Below are positions 17,270-26,410 of a stretch of 54,131 bases of DNA, one piece after another. Made by a program: the position numbers and the translations under genes. This DNA comes from RECO01 sp050485385. GTDB taxonomy: Bacteria; Pseudomonadota; Alphaproteobacteria; Geminicoccales; Geminicoccaceae. Location of the stretch: NCBI GenBank assembly GCA_050485385.1, contig JBJHBG010000014.1, positions 1-54,131 of the forward strand, written 5' to 3'. Under the pieces are notes generated by a model. It had not been told where the DNA came from. It saw only the letters and a list, made by a program, of their open reading frames with translations, and searched no databases. The stretch's first letter is position 1; each line of letters starts with the position of its first letter.

Positions 17270-19648
17270 GTGACGCCGACGGACGGGAACGTTCGACGTC
17301 TTGAAGTCAGGGGGGACTTGATGGTCCCCCCTGTACCCCCCGGCACCGGCCGTGCCGGCGCCCCACTCCCGGGGGTCGCAGGGGGCCAAAAGCCCCCTGT
17401 CCCTGCCGTCGCCCCCGACGCGACCACCGACCTCGCCGGGCTCGAGGCCTATGTCGTCCGCGACGGTGGGCTCTGCCGCCTCGCCCTGTTGGCCGAGGGG
17501 GTGCATTGCGGCGGCTGCGTGCGCCGGATCGAGCAGGCGCTCATGGCGCAGACGGGCGTGGTCGAGGCCCGCGTCAACCTCACCACGCGCCGGCTCCAGG
17601 TGGCCTGGACGGGCGGCGTGGAGCGGGCGGGTGCGTTGCTGGCGCCGGTGGTGCGGCTCGGCTTTCGGCTGATCCCGTTCGATGCCGCCGCCGTCGAGGA
17701 CGACGAGGCAGCCGAGCGCAAGGCCCTGCTCCGCGCCATGGCCATCGCCGGCTTCGCCACCGCCAACATCATGCTCCTCTCGGTTTCGGTCTGGGCCGGG
17801 CACTTCCATGGCATGGAGGACAGCATGCGCGCCCTGCTGCACTGGTTCTCGGCGCTGATCGCCATGCCGGCCATCGCCTATGCCGGGCAGCCCTTCTTTC
17901 GCTCGGCTTGGCGGGCGCTGCGCCACGGTCACACCAACATGGACGTGCCGATCTCGATCGGCGTGATCCTGGCGCCCGCCATCAGCCTGTTCGAGACCAT
18001 GCGCCACGGGCCGCATGCCTATTTCGACAGCGCCGTCATGCTGCTCTTCTTCCTCCTGATCGGCCGCTACCTGGACCGGCAGGCCCGCGGTCGGGCGCGA
18101 CAGGCGGCAACGCGGCTGTTGGCGCTGGGGGCCCGCCCCGTGACGGTGGTCGAGGCGGGAGGCGGCCAGCGGCTCCTGCCGCCGAGGTTGGTGGTTCCGG
18201 GCATGACGGTACTCGCCACGGCCGGCGAGCGCGTCGGCGTCGACGGCACGGTCGCTGACGGCCGTTCGTCGGTCGATACCAGCCTGATCACCGGCGAGAG
18301 CCTGCCGCAGCCGGTGGCCCCCGGCGACGCCGTCTTCGCCGGCACCCTCAACCTCGACGCGCCGCTGACCCTCACCGTCACGCGTGCCGGCGACGACACG
18401 CTGCTCGCCGAGGTGGTGCGACTGATGGAGGTGGCCGAGCGGCAGAAGGGCCGTTTCGTCGGCATCGCCGAGCGCGTGTCGCGCTGGTACGCGCCGGTGG
18501 TCCACGTGCTGGCGCTGGCGGCGTTCCTGGTCTGGTGGCTGGTGATCGGCATCGGCGTTGCCGAAGCGCTGATGATCGCTGTCGCCGTCCTGATCATCAC
18601 CTGCCCCTGCGCGCTCGGGCTCGCCGTGCCGGCGGTGCAGGTGGTGGCGAGCGAGCGCCTGCTCGGGGGAGGCATCCTCCTCAAGGCGGCAACCGCGCTG
18701 GAGCGTCTCGCCGAGGTCGACCACATCGTCCTCGACAAGACCGGCACGCTGACGCGCGGCCAACCGGAACTGGTCGATGCGGGCGGGCTGGACGACGCCG
18801 CTCTGGCGCGGGCGGCGGCACTCGCGAGGCGGAGCCGCCACCCGCTGGCGCGCGCGCTCGTCCGCGCGGCACCCGCCGTCGACGGCGACGTCAGGGACGT
18901 GCGGGAGACGCCGGGGCTGGGGCTGGAGGGGCTGATCGGTGGCGTTGTGGCGCGGCTCGGTCGCGGCACTTGGGTTGCGCCGTCGATGGGCGATACCGGT
19001 ACCGTGGGTCTGGAGCTGTGGTTCGCCGAGGGCGACGCGGCGCCGGTTCGTCTGGGCTTCGCCGACCCCTTGCGGAGCGACGCGGCTTCCACCTTGGCGC
19101 GGCTGCGCGAGGCGGGCTACGGGCTGGAGCTGGTCTCGGGCGACCGGGCGCCGACGGTACGGGCGCTCGCCGGCGACCTCGGCATCGCCACGTGGCAGGC
19201 GGCGGCGACGCCGGCTGCGAAGGTGGCGCGGCTGGAAGCGCTCAGGGCCGCGGGCAAGCGGGCGATGATGGTCGGCGACGGGCTCAACGATGCGCCGGCG
19301 CTGGCCGCCGCCCATGCCTCCTTGTCGCCCACTTCGGCGATGGACGTCAGCCAGACGGCGGCCGACGCGGTGTTCCAGGGCGAGCGCCTGGCCCCGGCGG
19401 TGACGTTGCTGGCGACCGCCCGCCAGGCGGATCGGCTGGTGCGGCAGAACGTAGCACTCGCGCTCGTCTACAACCTGATCGCCGTGCCGCTGGCGCTGGT
19501 GGGGCTGGTGACGCCCCTGATCGCCGCGGTCGCCATGTCCGGCTCGTCGATCATGGTGGTGAGCAACGCGCTCAGGCTCGGCCACCGCCGTCGCCCCCTG
19601 ACCCTCCCGCGACGCCCGGAGGTGGCGTGGACGTCCTCATCTACCTGA
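17270..19648 (+). CDS. ccoI: Copper-exporting P1B-type ATPase CcoI (FixI)
   Basis: 792 residues if GTG at 17270 is used; ATG at 17321 is an alternative. After an unusual Gly/Pro-rich N-terminus come one HMA domain with CGGCVRRIEQ (from residue 80), membrane helices, the metal-site motif CPCALG (about 445-450), the phosphorylation motif DKTGTLT (about 489) and the hinge VGDGLNDAPAL. CcoI moves copper to the periplasm for the CuB centre of CcoN. Codons about 13-44 overlap a cluster of GC-rich palindromes, giving low-complexity GDLMVPPVPPG and GGQKPPVP that the family does not need. Lies between ccoH and ccoS, overlapping ccoS. Confidence 0.94.
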   Translation: MTPTDGNVRRLEVRGDLMVPPVPPGTGRAGAPLPGVAGGQKPPVPAVAPDATTDLAGLEAYVVRDGGLCRLALLAEGVHCGGCVRRIEQALMAQTGVVEARVNLTTRRLQVAWTGGVERAGALLAPVVRLGFRLIPFDAAAVEDDEAAERKALLRAMAIAGFATANIMLLSVSVWAGHFHGMEDSMRALLHWFSALIAMPAIAYAGQPFFRSAWRALRHGHTNMDVPISIGVILAPAISLFETMRHGPHAYFDSAVMLLFFLLIGRYLDRQARGRARQAATRLLALGARPVTVVEAGGGQRLLPPRLVVPGMTVLATAGERVGVDGTVADGRSSVDTSLITGESLPQPVAPGDAVFAGTLNLDAPLTLTVTRAGDDTLLAEVVRLMEVAERQKGRFVGIAERVSRWYAPVVHVLALAAFLVWWLVIGIGVAEALMIAVAVLIITCPCALGLAVPAVQVVASERLLGGGILLKAATALERLAEVDHIVLDKTGTLTRGQPELVDAGGLDDAALARAAALARRSRHPLARALVRAAPAVDGDVRDVRETPGLGLEGLIGGVVARLGRGTWVAPSMGDTGTVGLELWFAEGDAAPVRLGFADPLRSDAASTLARLREAGYGLELVSGDRAPTVRALAGDLGIATWQAAATPAAKVARLEALRAAGKRAMMVGDGLNDAPALAAAHASLSPTSAMDVSQTAADAVFQGERLAPAVTLLATARQADRLVRQNVALALVYNLIAVPLALVGLVTPLIAAVAMSGSSIMVVSNALRLGHRRRPLTLPRRPEVAWTSSST
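17308..17399. repeat. GC-rich palindromic element cluster in the ccoI 5' region
   Basis: Three perfect hairpins in 92 bases: CAGGGGGGAC/GTCCCCCCTG (17308-17333, 10-bp stem, 6-base loop), CGGCAC/GTGCCG (17341-17357), and CAGGGGGC/GCCCCCTG (17379-17399, 8-bp stem, 5-base loop). The first is followed by TACCCCCCGGCACCG, resembling the tail of the element at 30572-30610. The last shares a 19-base exact string with 22481-22499 on the other strand. This fits a REP-like dispersed repeat lying in frame inside, or just upstream of, the coding sequence. Confidence 0.75.
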
Positions 19649-19806
19649 TCCCGCTCGCCTTGTTCCTCGGCTTTCTGGGGCTCGTCGCCTTTCTCTGGGC
19701 CTTGCGCAGCGGGCAGTTCGACGACCCGCAGGGCTCGGCCGAGCGCATCCTCTACGACGACGAGGACGAGCCGCCCGAAGCCCCACCGCCGTCCCGACGG
19801 GATTGA
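19627..19806 (+). CDS. ccoS: cbb3 oxidase maturation protein CcoS
   Basis: 59 residues from GTG at 19627. One membrane helix, then the CcoS signature FLWALRSGQFDDPQGSAERIL and an acidic Pro-rich tail. CcoS is needed to insert redox cofactors into CcoN. Its start lies inside ccoI (22-base overlap), the usual arrangement. Confidence 0.93.
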   Translation: MDVLIYLIPLALFLGFLGLVAFLWALRSGQFDDPQGSAERILYDDEDEPPEAPPPSRRD

Positions 19807-19888
19807 GGATTTCCGCGCTGGCAAAATGCTTTATGCTGGAAAGCGCGGGTACTCTCTCAGGTAACCTCCAGGGGCGGGAACGACGGAC

Positions 19889-21316
19889 ATGGCCATCATG
19901 CACGGGAAGCGGCGAGGGATCCGAGCCTTGGGGCTCGGGCTCCTGCTCGCCACCAGTGCGCTCCATGCGGCGCACGCCTTCAGCCTCGACGAAGCGTTGA
20001 TCCAAACCTACGAGACCAATCCGAGGCTGCAGGCGTCGAGGGCGGAACTGCGCGCCGTCGACGAGCAGGTCAGCCAGGCCTATGCGCGCTACCGGCCGAC
20101 CATTTCCATCGACGCCGCCAGCGAGGGCTCGACGGTCGACATTCCGAACGACAGCTTTCAGCTCTGGACCAACTCGATCGGGTTGAACGTCCGCCAGAAC
20201 ATCTACGAGGGTGGGCGCACCGTCGCCGGCATCCGCAGCGCCGTGCAGCAGGTGGGGCAGCAGCGGGCCTCGCTGCTCGCGGTCGAGCAGCAGGTGTTCC
20301 TGGACACCGTGCGCGCCTATACCAACGTGGTGGCGAGCCGGCGGGTGGTGGACCTCGCCCGCAACAACGAGGAGCGGCTGGAGCGGCAGCGTCGAGCCAC
20401 CGTCGACCGCTTCGAGGTCGGCGAGGTGACGCGCACCGACGTGGCCCAGGCCGAGGCCGCTCTCGCCCGAGCACTGGCCGACCGCATCCGCGCGGAGGGC
20501 AATCTCCAGCAGGTTTCGGCCAACTTCGAGGCCGTCGTCGGCGTGCGGCCGACCAACCTCACGACGACCGAAGTGACGGTGCAGGCACCGCCGTCGCTGG
20601 TCAACGCCCAGGCGCGGGCCGAAAAGAACCCGGCACTGATCGCCGCGGAGTTCGCCTTCGAGGCGGCGGAATCCGACGTTCGCGTGGCACTCGGCGCCCT
20701 GTTGCCGACGGTGGATATCCAGGCGGGCGTCCGCTACGTCGACAACCCCAGCCGTGCCCTCAACTACCAGACCGACGCCCGTATCGGCGCCACGTTGACG
20801 ATCCCGCTCTACCAGGGTGGCGCCGAGTATTCGCGGGTGCGGCAGAACCGGCAGATCGTCGATCAGCGGCGGCGGCAGTTCGACGCGACGCGGCGCGACG
20901 TCGTCGAACTGACGGCCGAGGCGTGGGAAGCGCTCGTCACGGCAAGCGCGCAGACGCGGGCGATCGAGCAGCAGGTGCGGGCCAACGCGCTGGCCCTGGA
21001 AGGTGTCGAGACCGAGGCGCAGGTGGGTGCCCGAACCGTGCTCGACGTGCTGGATGCCGAACAGGAGTTGTTCCAGTCCGAGGTGGACCTCGTCAATGCG
21101 CAAGCCAACCGGGTGGTCGCGCTCTACACCTTGCAGTCGGCCATGGGCGAACTGACCGCCGAGGCACTTGGGCTCGCCGTCGAGCGCTACGATCCTTCGG
21201 TGCATTACCGCACCGTCCGTACCCAGGGCTTCGGCACCGAGGCCGGCACCAATCGCACCGTCTTCCAGGACATCGACTTCCGTGAGGAATGGGGGCTCAG
21301 GCGCAGCGAGGACTGA
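19889..21316 (+). CDS. tolC: TolC-family outer-membrane channel protein
   Basis: 475 residues. A signal peptide ends near HAAHAFS. The mature protein has the TolC pattern: SLDEALIQTYETNPRL, then two OEP repeats with long coiled-coil helices, QNIYEGGRT and PLYQGGAEYSRVRQ at the strand-helix junctions, VGARTVLDVLDAEQEL and the ending YTLQSAMGELTAEALGL. It forms a trimeric outer-membrane exit duct for type I secretion or RND efflux. No periplasmic adaptor or pump gene is adjacent, so it is probably shared by several pumps. The 82 bases upstream contain a TATGCT element but no convincing -35. Confidence 0.92.
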   Translation: MAIMHGKRRGIRALGLGLLLATSALHAAHAFSLDEALIQTYETNPRLQASRAELRAVDEQVSQAYARYRPTISIDAASEGSTVDIPNDSFQLWTNSIGLNVRQNIYEGGRTVAGIRSAVQQVGQQRASLLAVEQQVFLDTVRAYTNVVASRRVVDLARNNEERLERQRRATVDRFEVGEVTRTDVAQAEAALARALADRIRAEGNLQQVSANFEAVVGVRPTNLTTTEVTVQAPPSLVNAQARAEKNPALIAAEFAFEAAESDVRVALGALLPTVDIQAGVRYVDNPSRALNYQTDARIGATLTIPLYQGGAEYSRVRQNRQIVDQRRRQFDATRRDVVELTAEAWEALVTASAQTRAIEQQVRANALALEGVETEAQVGARTVLDVLDAEQELFQSEVDLVNAQANRVVALYTLQSAMGELTAEALGLAVERYDPSVHYRTVRTQGFGTEAGTNRTVFQDIDFREEWGLRRSED

Positions 21317-21326
21317 GCTGCCTCCG

Positions 21327-21836
21327 TTGTGGGTGCGGAGTGCCGCCGCTGGCGAACTGGCGCGGCTCCCGGCGATCGAGACCGACGCCGACGCCCGCTT
21401 CTCGACCGTGGGCTACGGCTTCTGCCTGGAGCTTCCCTGCCTGGACGCGGTCTACCTGGAGCGGGCGCGCGACCAGGGCCTCCTGCGGGTGGCGGAGAGG
21501 GACGGCAGCCTCGTCGGGTTCGCCTGCGGCTGGCGCCTCGATGCGGCGGCGCATCTGGGCGAACTCGCGGTAGTCTCGGCCCGTCAGGGCCAGGGCATCG
21601 GAACCGCGTTGCTGGCGGCATTCGAGGCGGCGGCGCGGGACCAGGGCTTCACCCGCGTCTCGCTCACCACCTATGCCGACGTGGCCTGGAATGCGCCGTG
21701 GTACGCCCGCCACGGCTACACCCCGGTCCCAGCCGAGGCCATCGCGCCGGAATTGGCCGCCTTGGTCGATGCCGAGCGGCGGTTCGGCATCGCTGCCGCA
21801 CCGCGCGTGACGATGGCCAAAGCGCTTCAGTCCTGA
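21327..21836 (+). CDS. GNAT-family N-acetyltransferase
   Basis: About 170 residues. The GNAT fold is shown by LGELAVVSARQGQGIGTALLAAFEAAA (acetyl-CoA-binding R/QxxGxG/A pyrophosphate loop), VSLTTYADVAWNAPWYARHGY and the preceding strand GSLVGFACGW. The start is uncertain: TTG at 21327 or GTG at 21333, just after the tolC stop, with GAGGA at 21308-21312. The substrate is unknown. Its 3' end overlaps the convergent phosphatase gene by 10 bases. Confidence 0.8.
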   Translation: MWVRSAAAGELARLPAIETDADARFSTVGYGFCLELPCLDAVYLERARDQGLLRVAERDGSLVGFACGWRLDAAAHLGELAVVSARQGQGIGTALLAAFEAAARDQGFTRVSLTTYADVAWNAPWYARHGYTPVPAEAIAPELAALVDAERRFGIAAAPRVTMAKALQS

Positions 21837-22438
21837 GGCTCCAGGCGGACCAACTCGCCGTCCTTGAACCAGAAGACCGCGTCGTGCGGCTCGTCCATCT
21901 CCAGCATCGCCGCCGGTGCCAGCCCCAGAAAGGCCGTCCGCACGGCGCGGCCCAGCGCACCGTGCGCCACGGCAACGGTGCGGCTGCCCGGCGGCAGCGC
22001 ATGGAGCCAAGCGGTTGCCCGCGTCACGATGTCGGTTTGCGTCTCGCCGCCGCCGGGCGGGGCCACGGTCCAGCGGTCGGCGATGCGGGCTTGCCAGAGT
22101 GCCGGATCGCGCGCCTCGATCTCCGCCGCCGTGAGCCCGTCCCAGTCGCCCCAGGTCATCTCCTTCAGGCGGTCGTCGCGAACGATGCGCGCGGGGTCGA
22201 CACCGGCGGTCTCGGCCACGATCACCGCCGTTTGCCAAGCGCGGCCAAGTGGGCTCGCCTGCCAGGCGAAGCCGCCCAACTCCTCGCCGAAGCGCCCGTG
22301 CAAGAGGCGGCCGAGCCGTTCGGCCTGCCACCAGCCGGCGCGCGTCAGAGGCGAATCCTTGTGCCCCTGCACCCGGCGCTGCCGGTTCCAGAGGGTCTCG
22401 CCGTGGCGGAGGTAGAGCAGTTCCACGTCCCGGCGCAC
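21827..22438 (-). CDS. Histidine phosphatase family protein (phosphoglycerate mutase-like)
   Basis: 203 residues from GTG at 22438. Phosphohistidine motif YLRHGET (His12), the second arginine in ASPLGRAWQTA, the acid/base Glu in LKEMTWGDWDG, and the second His in VAHGALGR. This covers the full catalytic set of the branch-1 superfamily (cobC, gpmB and others). The specific substrate is not resolved. The nearest cobalamin genes (cobST) are over 22 kb away, so CobC is not inferred. Confidence 0.85.
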   Translation of the reverse strand: MRRDVELLYLRHGETLWNRQRRVQGHKDSPLTRAGWWQAERLGRLLHGRFGEELGGFAWQASPLGRAWQTAVIVAETAGVDPARIVRDDRLKEMTWGDWDGLTAAEIEARDPALWQARIADRWTVAPPGGGETQTDIVTRATAWLHALPPGSRTVAVAHGALGRAVRTAFLGLAPAAMLEMDEPHDAVFWFKDGELVRLEPQD

Positions 22439-22480
22439 GCACGCCTACCGTTGGCAAGGGGACGGGGCGGGAAGATCGGC

Positions 22481-22499
22481 GGGCTTTTGGCCCCCTGCG
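22481..22499 (-). repeat. Partial copy of the GC-rich palindromic element
   Basis: The minus strand reads CGCAGGGGGCCAAAAGCCC, identical over 19 bases to 17377-17395 in ccoI, but the right arm is not completed. It lies in the 101-base gap between the phosphatase and SRPBCC genes. Confidence 0.6.
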
Positions 22500-22539
22500 G
22501 CTTCCGTCCATCCGCGTGGCATCGCTCCCTGGGCCGTCG

Positions 22540-22956
22540 TCAGGCGAAGCGCTTGGCGATGGCGTCGAGGCCGGCGTCGTAGATCGCGGCGATGGTTCGG
22601 GCAGCCTCCTCGATCGAGGTGCCCTCGGGCTCGAAGCTGCTCGACCAGAGGATCTTGGCGCCCTCGGGGGCGGGGACGACCCGCAGGATCGCCCGGTAGT
22701 CGCGCACGGGCAGGGGCGACGAGAGGATCTCGTAGGTGTAGCTGTGGTCGTCGGGGTGGTCGCCCAACTCGCGTTCCAGGAGTTCGGCGCCGTCGACCGT
22801 GCGGATGTGGCGATGGACGACGTCGCCGTGACGTTCGACGTCGCACGTGGCAACGTCGGGATGCCAGTCGGCAAGGGCGCCGAAATCGCCCATCACCGCC
22901 CAGACCTCTGCCGGCGTGGCCCGCACGGTCAGCTTGCGCTCCACTTCCACGCTCAT
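22540..22956 (-). CDS. SRPBCC-superfamily protein
   Basis: 138 residues with the START/Bet v 1-like pattern: VERKLTVRATPAEVWAVMGDFGALADWHPDV at the N-terminus (polyketide-cyclase/dehydrase family opening), the GAELLEREL and LRVVPAPEGAKILWSSSFEPEG strands, and a long C-terminal helix IYDAGLDAIAKRF. These proteins bind hydrophobic ligands; the ligand here is unknown. GGGAG lies 8 bases upstream. It may be co-transcribed with the downstream phosphatase and lies 34 bases behind the UxaA-type gene. Confidence 0.85.
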   Translation of the reverse strand: MSVEVERKLTVRATPAEVWAVMGDFGALADWHPDVATCDVERHGDVVHRHIRTVDGAELLERELGDHPDDHSYTYEILSSPLPVRDYRAILRVVPAPEGAKILWSSSFEPEGTSIEEAARTIAAIYDAGLDAIAKRFA

Positions 22957-22990
22957 GGTCGTCGCTCCCTTCTGGACGCGCCCGGCGTCC

Positions 22991-24508
22991 CTACATCACG
23001 GCCCCGATCTGCCAAGGCACGAACTCGTGGTCGCCCAAGCCCAGGGCCTCGCTCTTGGTCGGCTCGCCCGAGGCGACGCGGAGCACGTGCTCGAACATCT
23101 GCTGGCCCATCGCCTCGATCGACAGTCCCTCGTCGAGCACGGCACCGGCGTTGATGTCCATGTCCTCGATCATGTGTGTGTACATCGGCGAGTTGGTGGC
23201 GATCTTGATGCTCGGCGCCGGCTTGAAGCCGAAGCAGGAGCCGCGGCCCGTGGTGAACGCCACCACGTTGGCGCCGGACGCCACCTGCCCGGTCACCGAG
23301 GCCGGGTCGTAGCCGGGGCTGTCCATGAAGACGAAGCCCTTCTTGGTTGCCGGCTCGGCGTAGCGGATGACGTCGGTGAGCGCCGTCGTCCCGCCCTTGG
23401 CGGCAGCCCCCAGCGACTTCTCGAGGATGGTGGTGAGCCCGCCCGCCTTGTTGCCGGGCGAGGGGTTGTTGTTCATCTCGCCGCCGTTGCGCTTGGTGTA
23501 GTCCTCCCACCAGCGGATGCGCTCCAAGAGTTTCTCGGCCACCTCCGGCGAGACGGCGCGGCGCGTCAACAGGTGCTCGGCGCCGTAGATCTCGGGCGTC
23601 TCCGCCAGGATCGCCGTGCCGCCGTGGCGGACCAGAAGGTCGGCGCAGGCGCCGAGCGCCGGGTTGGCGGTGATGCCCGAATAGGCGTCCGAGCCGCCGC
23701 ACTGGAGCGCCAAGGAGAGGTGCTCGGCGGAGCAGGGCTCGCGCGTCGCCTCGTTGGCGTAGGGCAGCATCTCGCGGATGATCTCGGAGGCCTTTTCCAG
23801 CGTCTTGCGGGTGCCGCCGACGCCCTGGAGCGTCATGGTGCGGAAATGCGGCCCGCGCTTGATCTGATAGGCTTCCAAAAGGAAGTCGATCTGGTTGACC
23901 TCGCACCCCAGGCCGATCATCAGCACGCCCGCGAAATTCGGGTGGCGGGCATAGCCCCACAGCACCCGCTGCAGAGCGGCGAAGCCCTCGCCCGAATCGG
24001 CCATGCCGCAGCCGGTGCCGTGGGTGAGCGCCACGATGCCGTCGACGTTGGGATAGAGCGCCAGCTCTTCTTTGGGGAACTGCTGGGCCACGAACTTGGA
24101 CACCGTGGCGGAACAGTTCACCGAGCTCAGGATGCCGATGTAGTTGCGCGTCCCCACCGTGCCGTTGGCGCGGCGGAAGCCCTGGAAGGTGGCGCGCTGG
24201 TTCGCCGGCACGTAGCCCGTGGGCTTGGCCTCCAGCCCGACGGCGTAGTCGCGGTCGAACTCGCCCATGGTGCAGTTGTGCACGTGGACGTGGTCGCCGG
24301 GGGCGATGGCTTGGCTGGCGAAGCCGATGATCTGGTCGTACTTGCGCACCGCCTCGCCCGCCGGAATGGCGACGGTGGCGACCTTGTGCCCGCGCGGCAC
24401 CTGCGCGGTGACGGTCACGCCCTCGTCGGCGAGCTTCTGGCCCGGATCGAGCTGCTCGCGCGCGACGACGACATTGTCCCGCGCGTTCAAGCGCACCGTG
24501 CTCGACAT
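22991..24508 (-). CDS. UxaA-family (altronate dehydratase-type) hydrolyase
   Basis: 505 residues from ATG at 24508 with GGAGGA 6 bases upstream; the preceding GTG at 24511 is less likely. An N-terminal SAF domain (to about residue 90, with GDHVHVHNC) is fused to the C-terminal dehydratase domain carrying GYVPANQRATFQGFRRANGTVGTRNYIG, the Cys-containing THGTGCGM and LGCEVNQ, and GGSDAYSGITANPALG. This is the full-length UxaA/GarD architecture for iron-dependent sugar-acid dehydration. No uxaB, uxaC or aldolase lies nearby, so altronate or galactarate as substrate is only a family-based guess. Confidence 0.88.
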   Translation of the reverse strand: MSSTVRLNARDNVVVAREQLDPGQKLADEGVTVTAQVPRGHKVATVAIPAGEAVRKYDQIIGFASQAIAPGDHVHVHNCTMGEFDRDYAVGLEAKPTGYVPANQRATFQGFRRANGTVGTRNYIGILSSVNCSATVSKFVAQQFPKEELALYPNVDGIVALTHGTGCGMADSGEGFAALQRVLWGYARHPNFAGVLMIGLGCEVNQIDFLLEAYQIKRGPHFRTMTLQGVGGTRKTLEKASEIIREMLPYANEATREPCSAEHLSLALQCGGSDAYSGITANPALGACADLLVRHGGTAILAETPEIYGAEHLLTRRAVSPEVAEKLLERIRWWEDYTKRNGGEMNNNPSPGNKAGGLTTILEKSLGAAAKGGTTALTDVIRYAEPATKKGFVFMDSPGYDPASVTGQVASGANVVAFTTGRGSCFGFKPAPSIKIATNSPMYTHMIEDMDINAGAVLDEGLSIEAMGQQMFEHVLRVASGEPTKSEALGLGDHEFVPWQIGAVM

Positions 24509-24539
24509 CACTTTCCTCCCTCGAACGATGGTTGCAACC

Positions 24540-25184
24540 TTAGACCGCCGAAGCCGGTTCCGCGACCCATTCCAATTCCGAAAGGGCGAGATGCCGCCGG
24601 CCGCCTTTGGCCGTGGTGAGGGTCAAGATCGCCTGCTGCGGATCCTGTGCAGGATCGAGGACGAGCCCCTCGAGGGCTTCGCCGAGCGGCAGTGCGCGTA
24701 GGCGCAGTCCTTCGATCTCGGCCAGCCCGGCCGCCCGCTGCCGCGCGCCGGCCCGGCCGTCGCTCCACTGGTCGGGCCGGCGCGCGCCCGGAAACCGAAA
24801 GAGGAACGGCGCGGCCGCGTCGTGGCTGTCGGCCGCCACTTCCAGGAACTGGCCCGGCGGCAGATAGGGCGGCGTCCAGAGCCAGCAGGCAAAGGGCAGC
24901 GCGTGCTCGGTGCGCACGCAGACGCCGAAGGGCGAGGCACCGGAGGTCCGCCACGAGGCGCGTTCCCAAAGGCCCGTTCGTGCGAAGGCCGCACTCGCCA
25001 GCAGCCGCGGCTCCTCGACCCAGAGCAGCTCCAGATAGGCATTGTCGAAGCAATAGCAGAGGTTGGCCGTGCCCTGACCTTCGTGACGGCGGGCGAAGCT
25101 CGGCACCAGGCCGAGCGCGCCGAGCCGCGCCCGTGCCGCTTCCCCGCCAGGCTCGACGAAGACGAAGACGTGATCGAGGTCCAA
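24540..25184 (-). CDS. Glyoxalase-like (VOC superfamily) protein
   Basis: 214 residues from TTG at 25184, with GGAG 7 bases upstream inside the preceding gene. The opening LDHVFVFVEPGGEAARARLGALGL, FDNAYLELLWV and GQFLEVAADSHD segments fit the vicinal-oxygen-chelate fold with a proposed metal His/Glu set. The function is undetermined. It begins 3 bases after the EEP-family gene, so the two are an operon. Confidence 0.72.
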   Translation of the reverse strand: MDLDHVFVFVEPGGEAARARLGALGLVPSFARRHEGQGTANLCYCFDNAYLELLWVEEPRLLASAAFARTGLWERASWRTSGASPFGVCVRTEHALPFACWLWTPPYLPPGQFLEVAADSHDAAAPFLFRFPGARRPDQWSDGRAGARQRAAGLAEIEGLRLRALPLGEALEGLVLDPAQDPQQAILTLTTAKGGRRHLALSELEWVAEPASAV

Positions 25185-25187
25185 GGC

Positions 25188-26333
25188 TCACTCCAGGATC
25201 AGATCGACCCAGACGAGATGGTGGTCGGAGGCCCGGCGATTCCGCGTCCAGTCGTGGCCCGGCTCGTCCTCGGCGGGCCAAAATACGCCGGCATCCGCGA
25301 CGGACAGCCGCCCTGACGGCAAGACGTAATCGACGCGCAGGTTGCCCGGTCCAGGTACCGGACGCCAGTCGGCGGTGTTCAAGGCAGGGTCGCCGATATG
25401 GTGGGCGTTGGCGCCACCTTGCCGCAGCGCCGCCTCGACGGCGCCCCGGCTCCTGGGCTCGGGATCCTGCACGCGCGCATGGCCCAGCAGGTTGCGCATC
25501 ACCTCGTGGCGCCCGTCGCCGTCGAACGGATCGAGGTTGAGGTCGCCCAGAACGACGAAGTCGGCGGTGGCCACGAGCCCGCCCGTCCGCCCCTGGTCGT
25601 CCGTCGGAAACGTGCCGCTGCCGCCGTCGAGGTAGAGCTTCCAGAAGCGGACCTCGTCGGCGTTGCGGCGCTGGTTGCGCCGCTCCGGGCCGTCGAACGC
25701 CGGGGGCGTCGGGTGGCTCGCCAACAGGTGCAGCCGATGCTCGCCGAGCACCACCGGCACGTCCCAGTGCGACTTCGACGAGAGGCGCAAGAGCGGCGCG
25801 GCATCGCCGTAGAAGCCGTGGGGCAACAGGTTCTCCGGCAGGTCGGCCCAGCGGAGGTGCTGGAAGGTGCGCACGGCCTCCAGGTCGAAGGGAAAGCGCG
25901 ACAGGATCGCCATGCCGTACTGGCCCGGAAAGTCGCCCCAGCCCCAGGCATCGCCCGGCCCGCCCAACTCGCCGTCGCCGTCGAGGTCGAGACCGCTGTC
26001 GACGCCGGTGTTCACCGGTGCCGTGAAGACGTGCTCGTAGACCAGCGGCTCGCCCTCGGCCTCGGCGGTCGCCAGAAGCTCGACGAAGGCGGCGACGGCC
26101 GCCCCCTCGGCATCGTGATCGATCTCGTTCAAGAGCACGACGTCGGGGCGGACGTGGCGCAGCACGGCGATCAGCCGTTCGACCTGGACGCGCGGCCGGG
26201 TCGTCAGTTCCTCCAGCAACTGGCCCTCCCGCTCGCGGTCGAGGGCTATGTTGTAGGTGGCGATGCGGATGGTCTCGGCGCTCACGGCGGTGGTCCAGAA
26301 CAGCAGGAGCGCGGCCAGGGCGAGAGTCTGCAA
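25188..26333 (-). CDS. Secreted endonuclease/exonuclease/phosphatase (EEP) family protein
   Basis: 381 residues from TTG at 26333 (GGAGAGG 9 bases upstream). A signal peptide ends near VSAET, so the product is exported. EEP motifs: RIATYNI, VVLLNEIDHD (metal Glu), HLLASHPTPP, VVLGDLNLDPFDGDG, and the C-terminal SDHHLVWVDL with the catalytic His. An acidic insertion LDLDGDGELGG resembles a calcium loop. Substrate could be extracellular nucleic acid, a phosphodiester or a lipid head group. Confidence 0.82.
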   Translation of the reverse strand: MQTLALAALLLFWTTAVSAETIRIATYNIALDREREGQLLEELTTRPRVQVERLIAVLRHVRPDVVLLNEIDHDAEGAAVAAFVELLATAEAEGEPLVYEHVFTAPVNTGVDSGLDLDGDGELGGPGDAWGWGDFPGQYGMAILSRFPFDLEAVRTFQHLRWADLPENLLPHGFYGDAAPLLRLSSKSHWDVPVVLGEHRLHLLASHPTPPAFDGPERRNQRRNADEVRFWKLYLDGGSGTFPTDDQGRTGGLVATADFVVLGDLNLDPFDGDGRHEVMRNLLGHARVQDPEPRSRGAVEAALRQGGANAHHIGDPALNTADWRPVPGPGNLRVDYVLPSGRLSVADAGVFWPAEDEPGHDWTRNRRASDHHLVWVDLILE

Positions 26334-26410
26334 GGGAGACGACCTCTCCGAAGAGTGCCATCACACTGTGCCCGGTGCTACGCCAGGGCGCCAGACCGGG
26401 GGAGGCAGCG

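Noticed and set aside
19803..19837. Promoter for tolC from TTGAGG and TATGCT
   Set aside because: The spacer would be 23 bases, too long for a normal sigma70 promoter.
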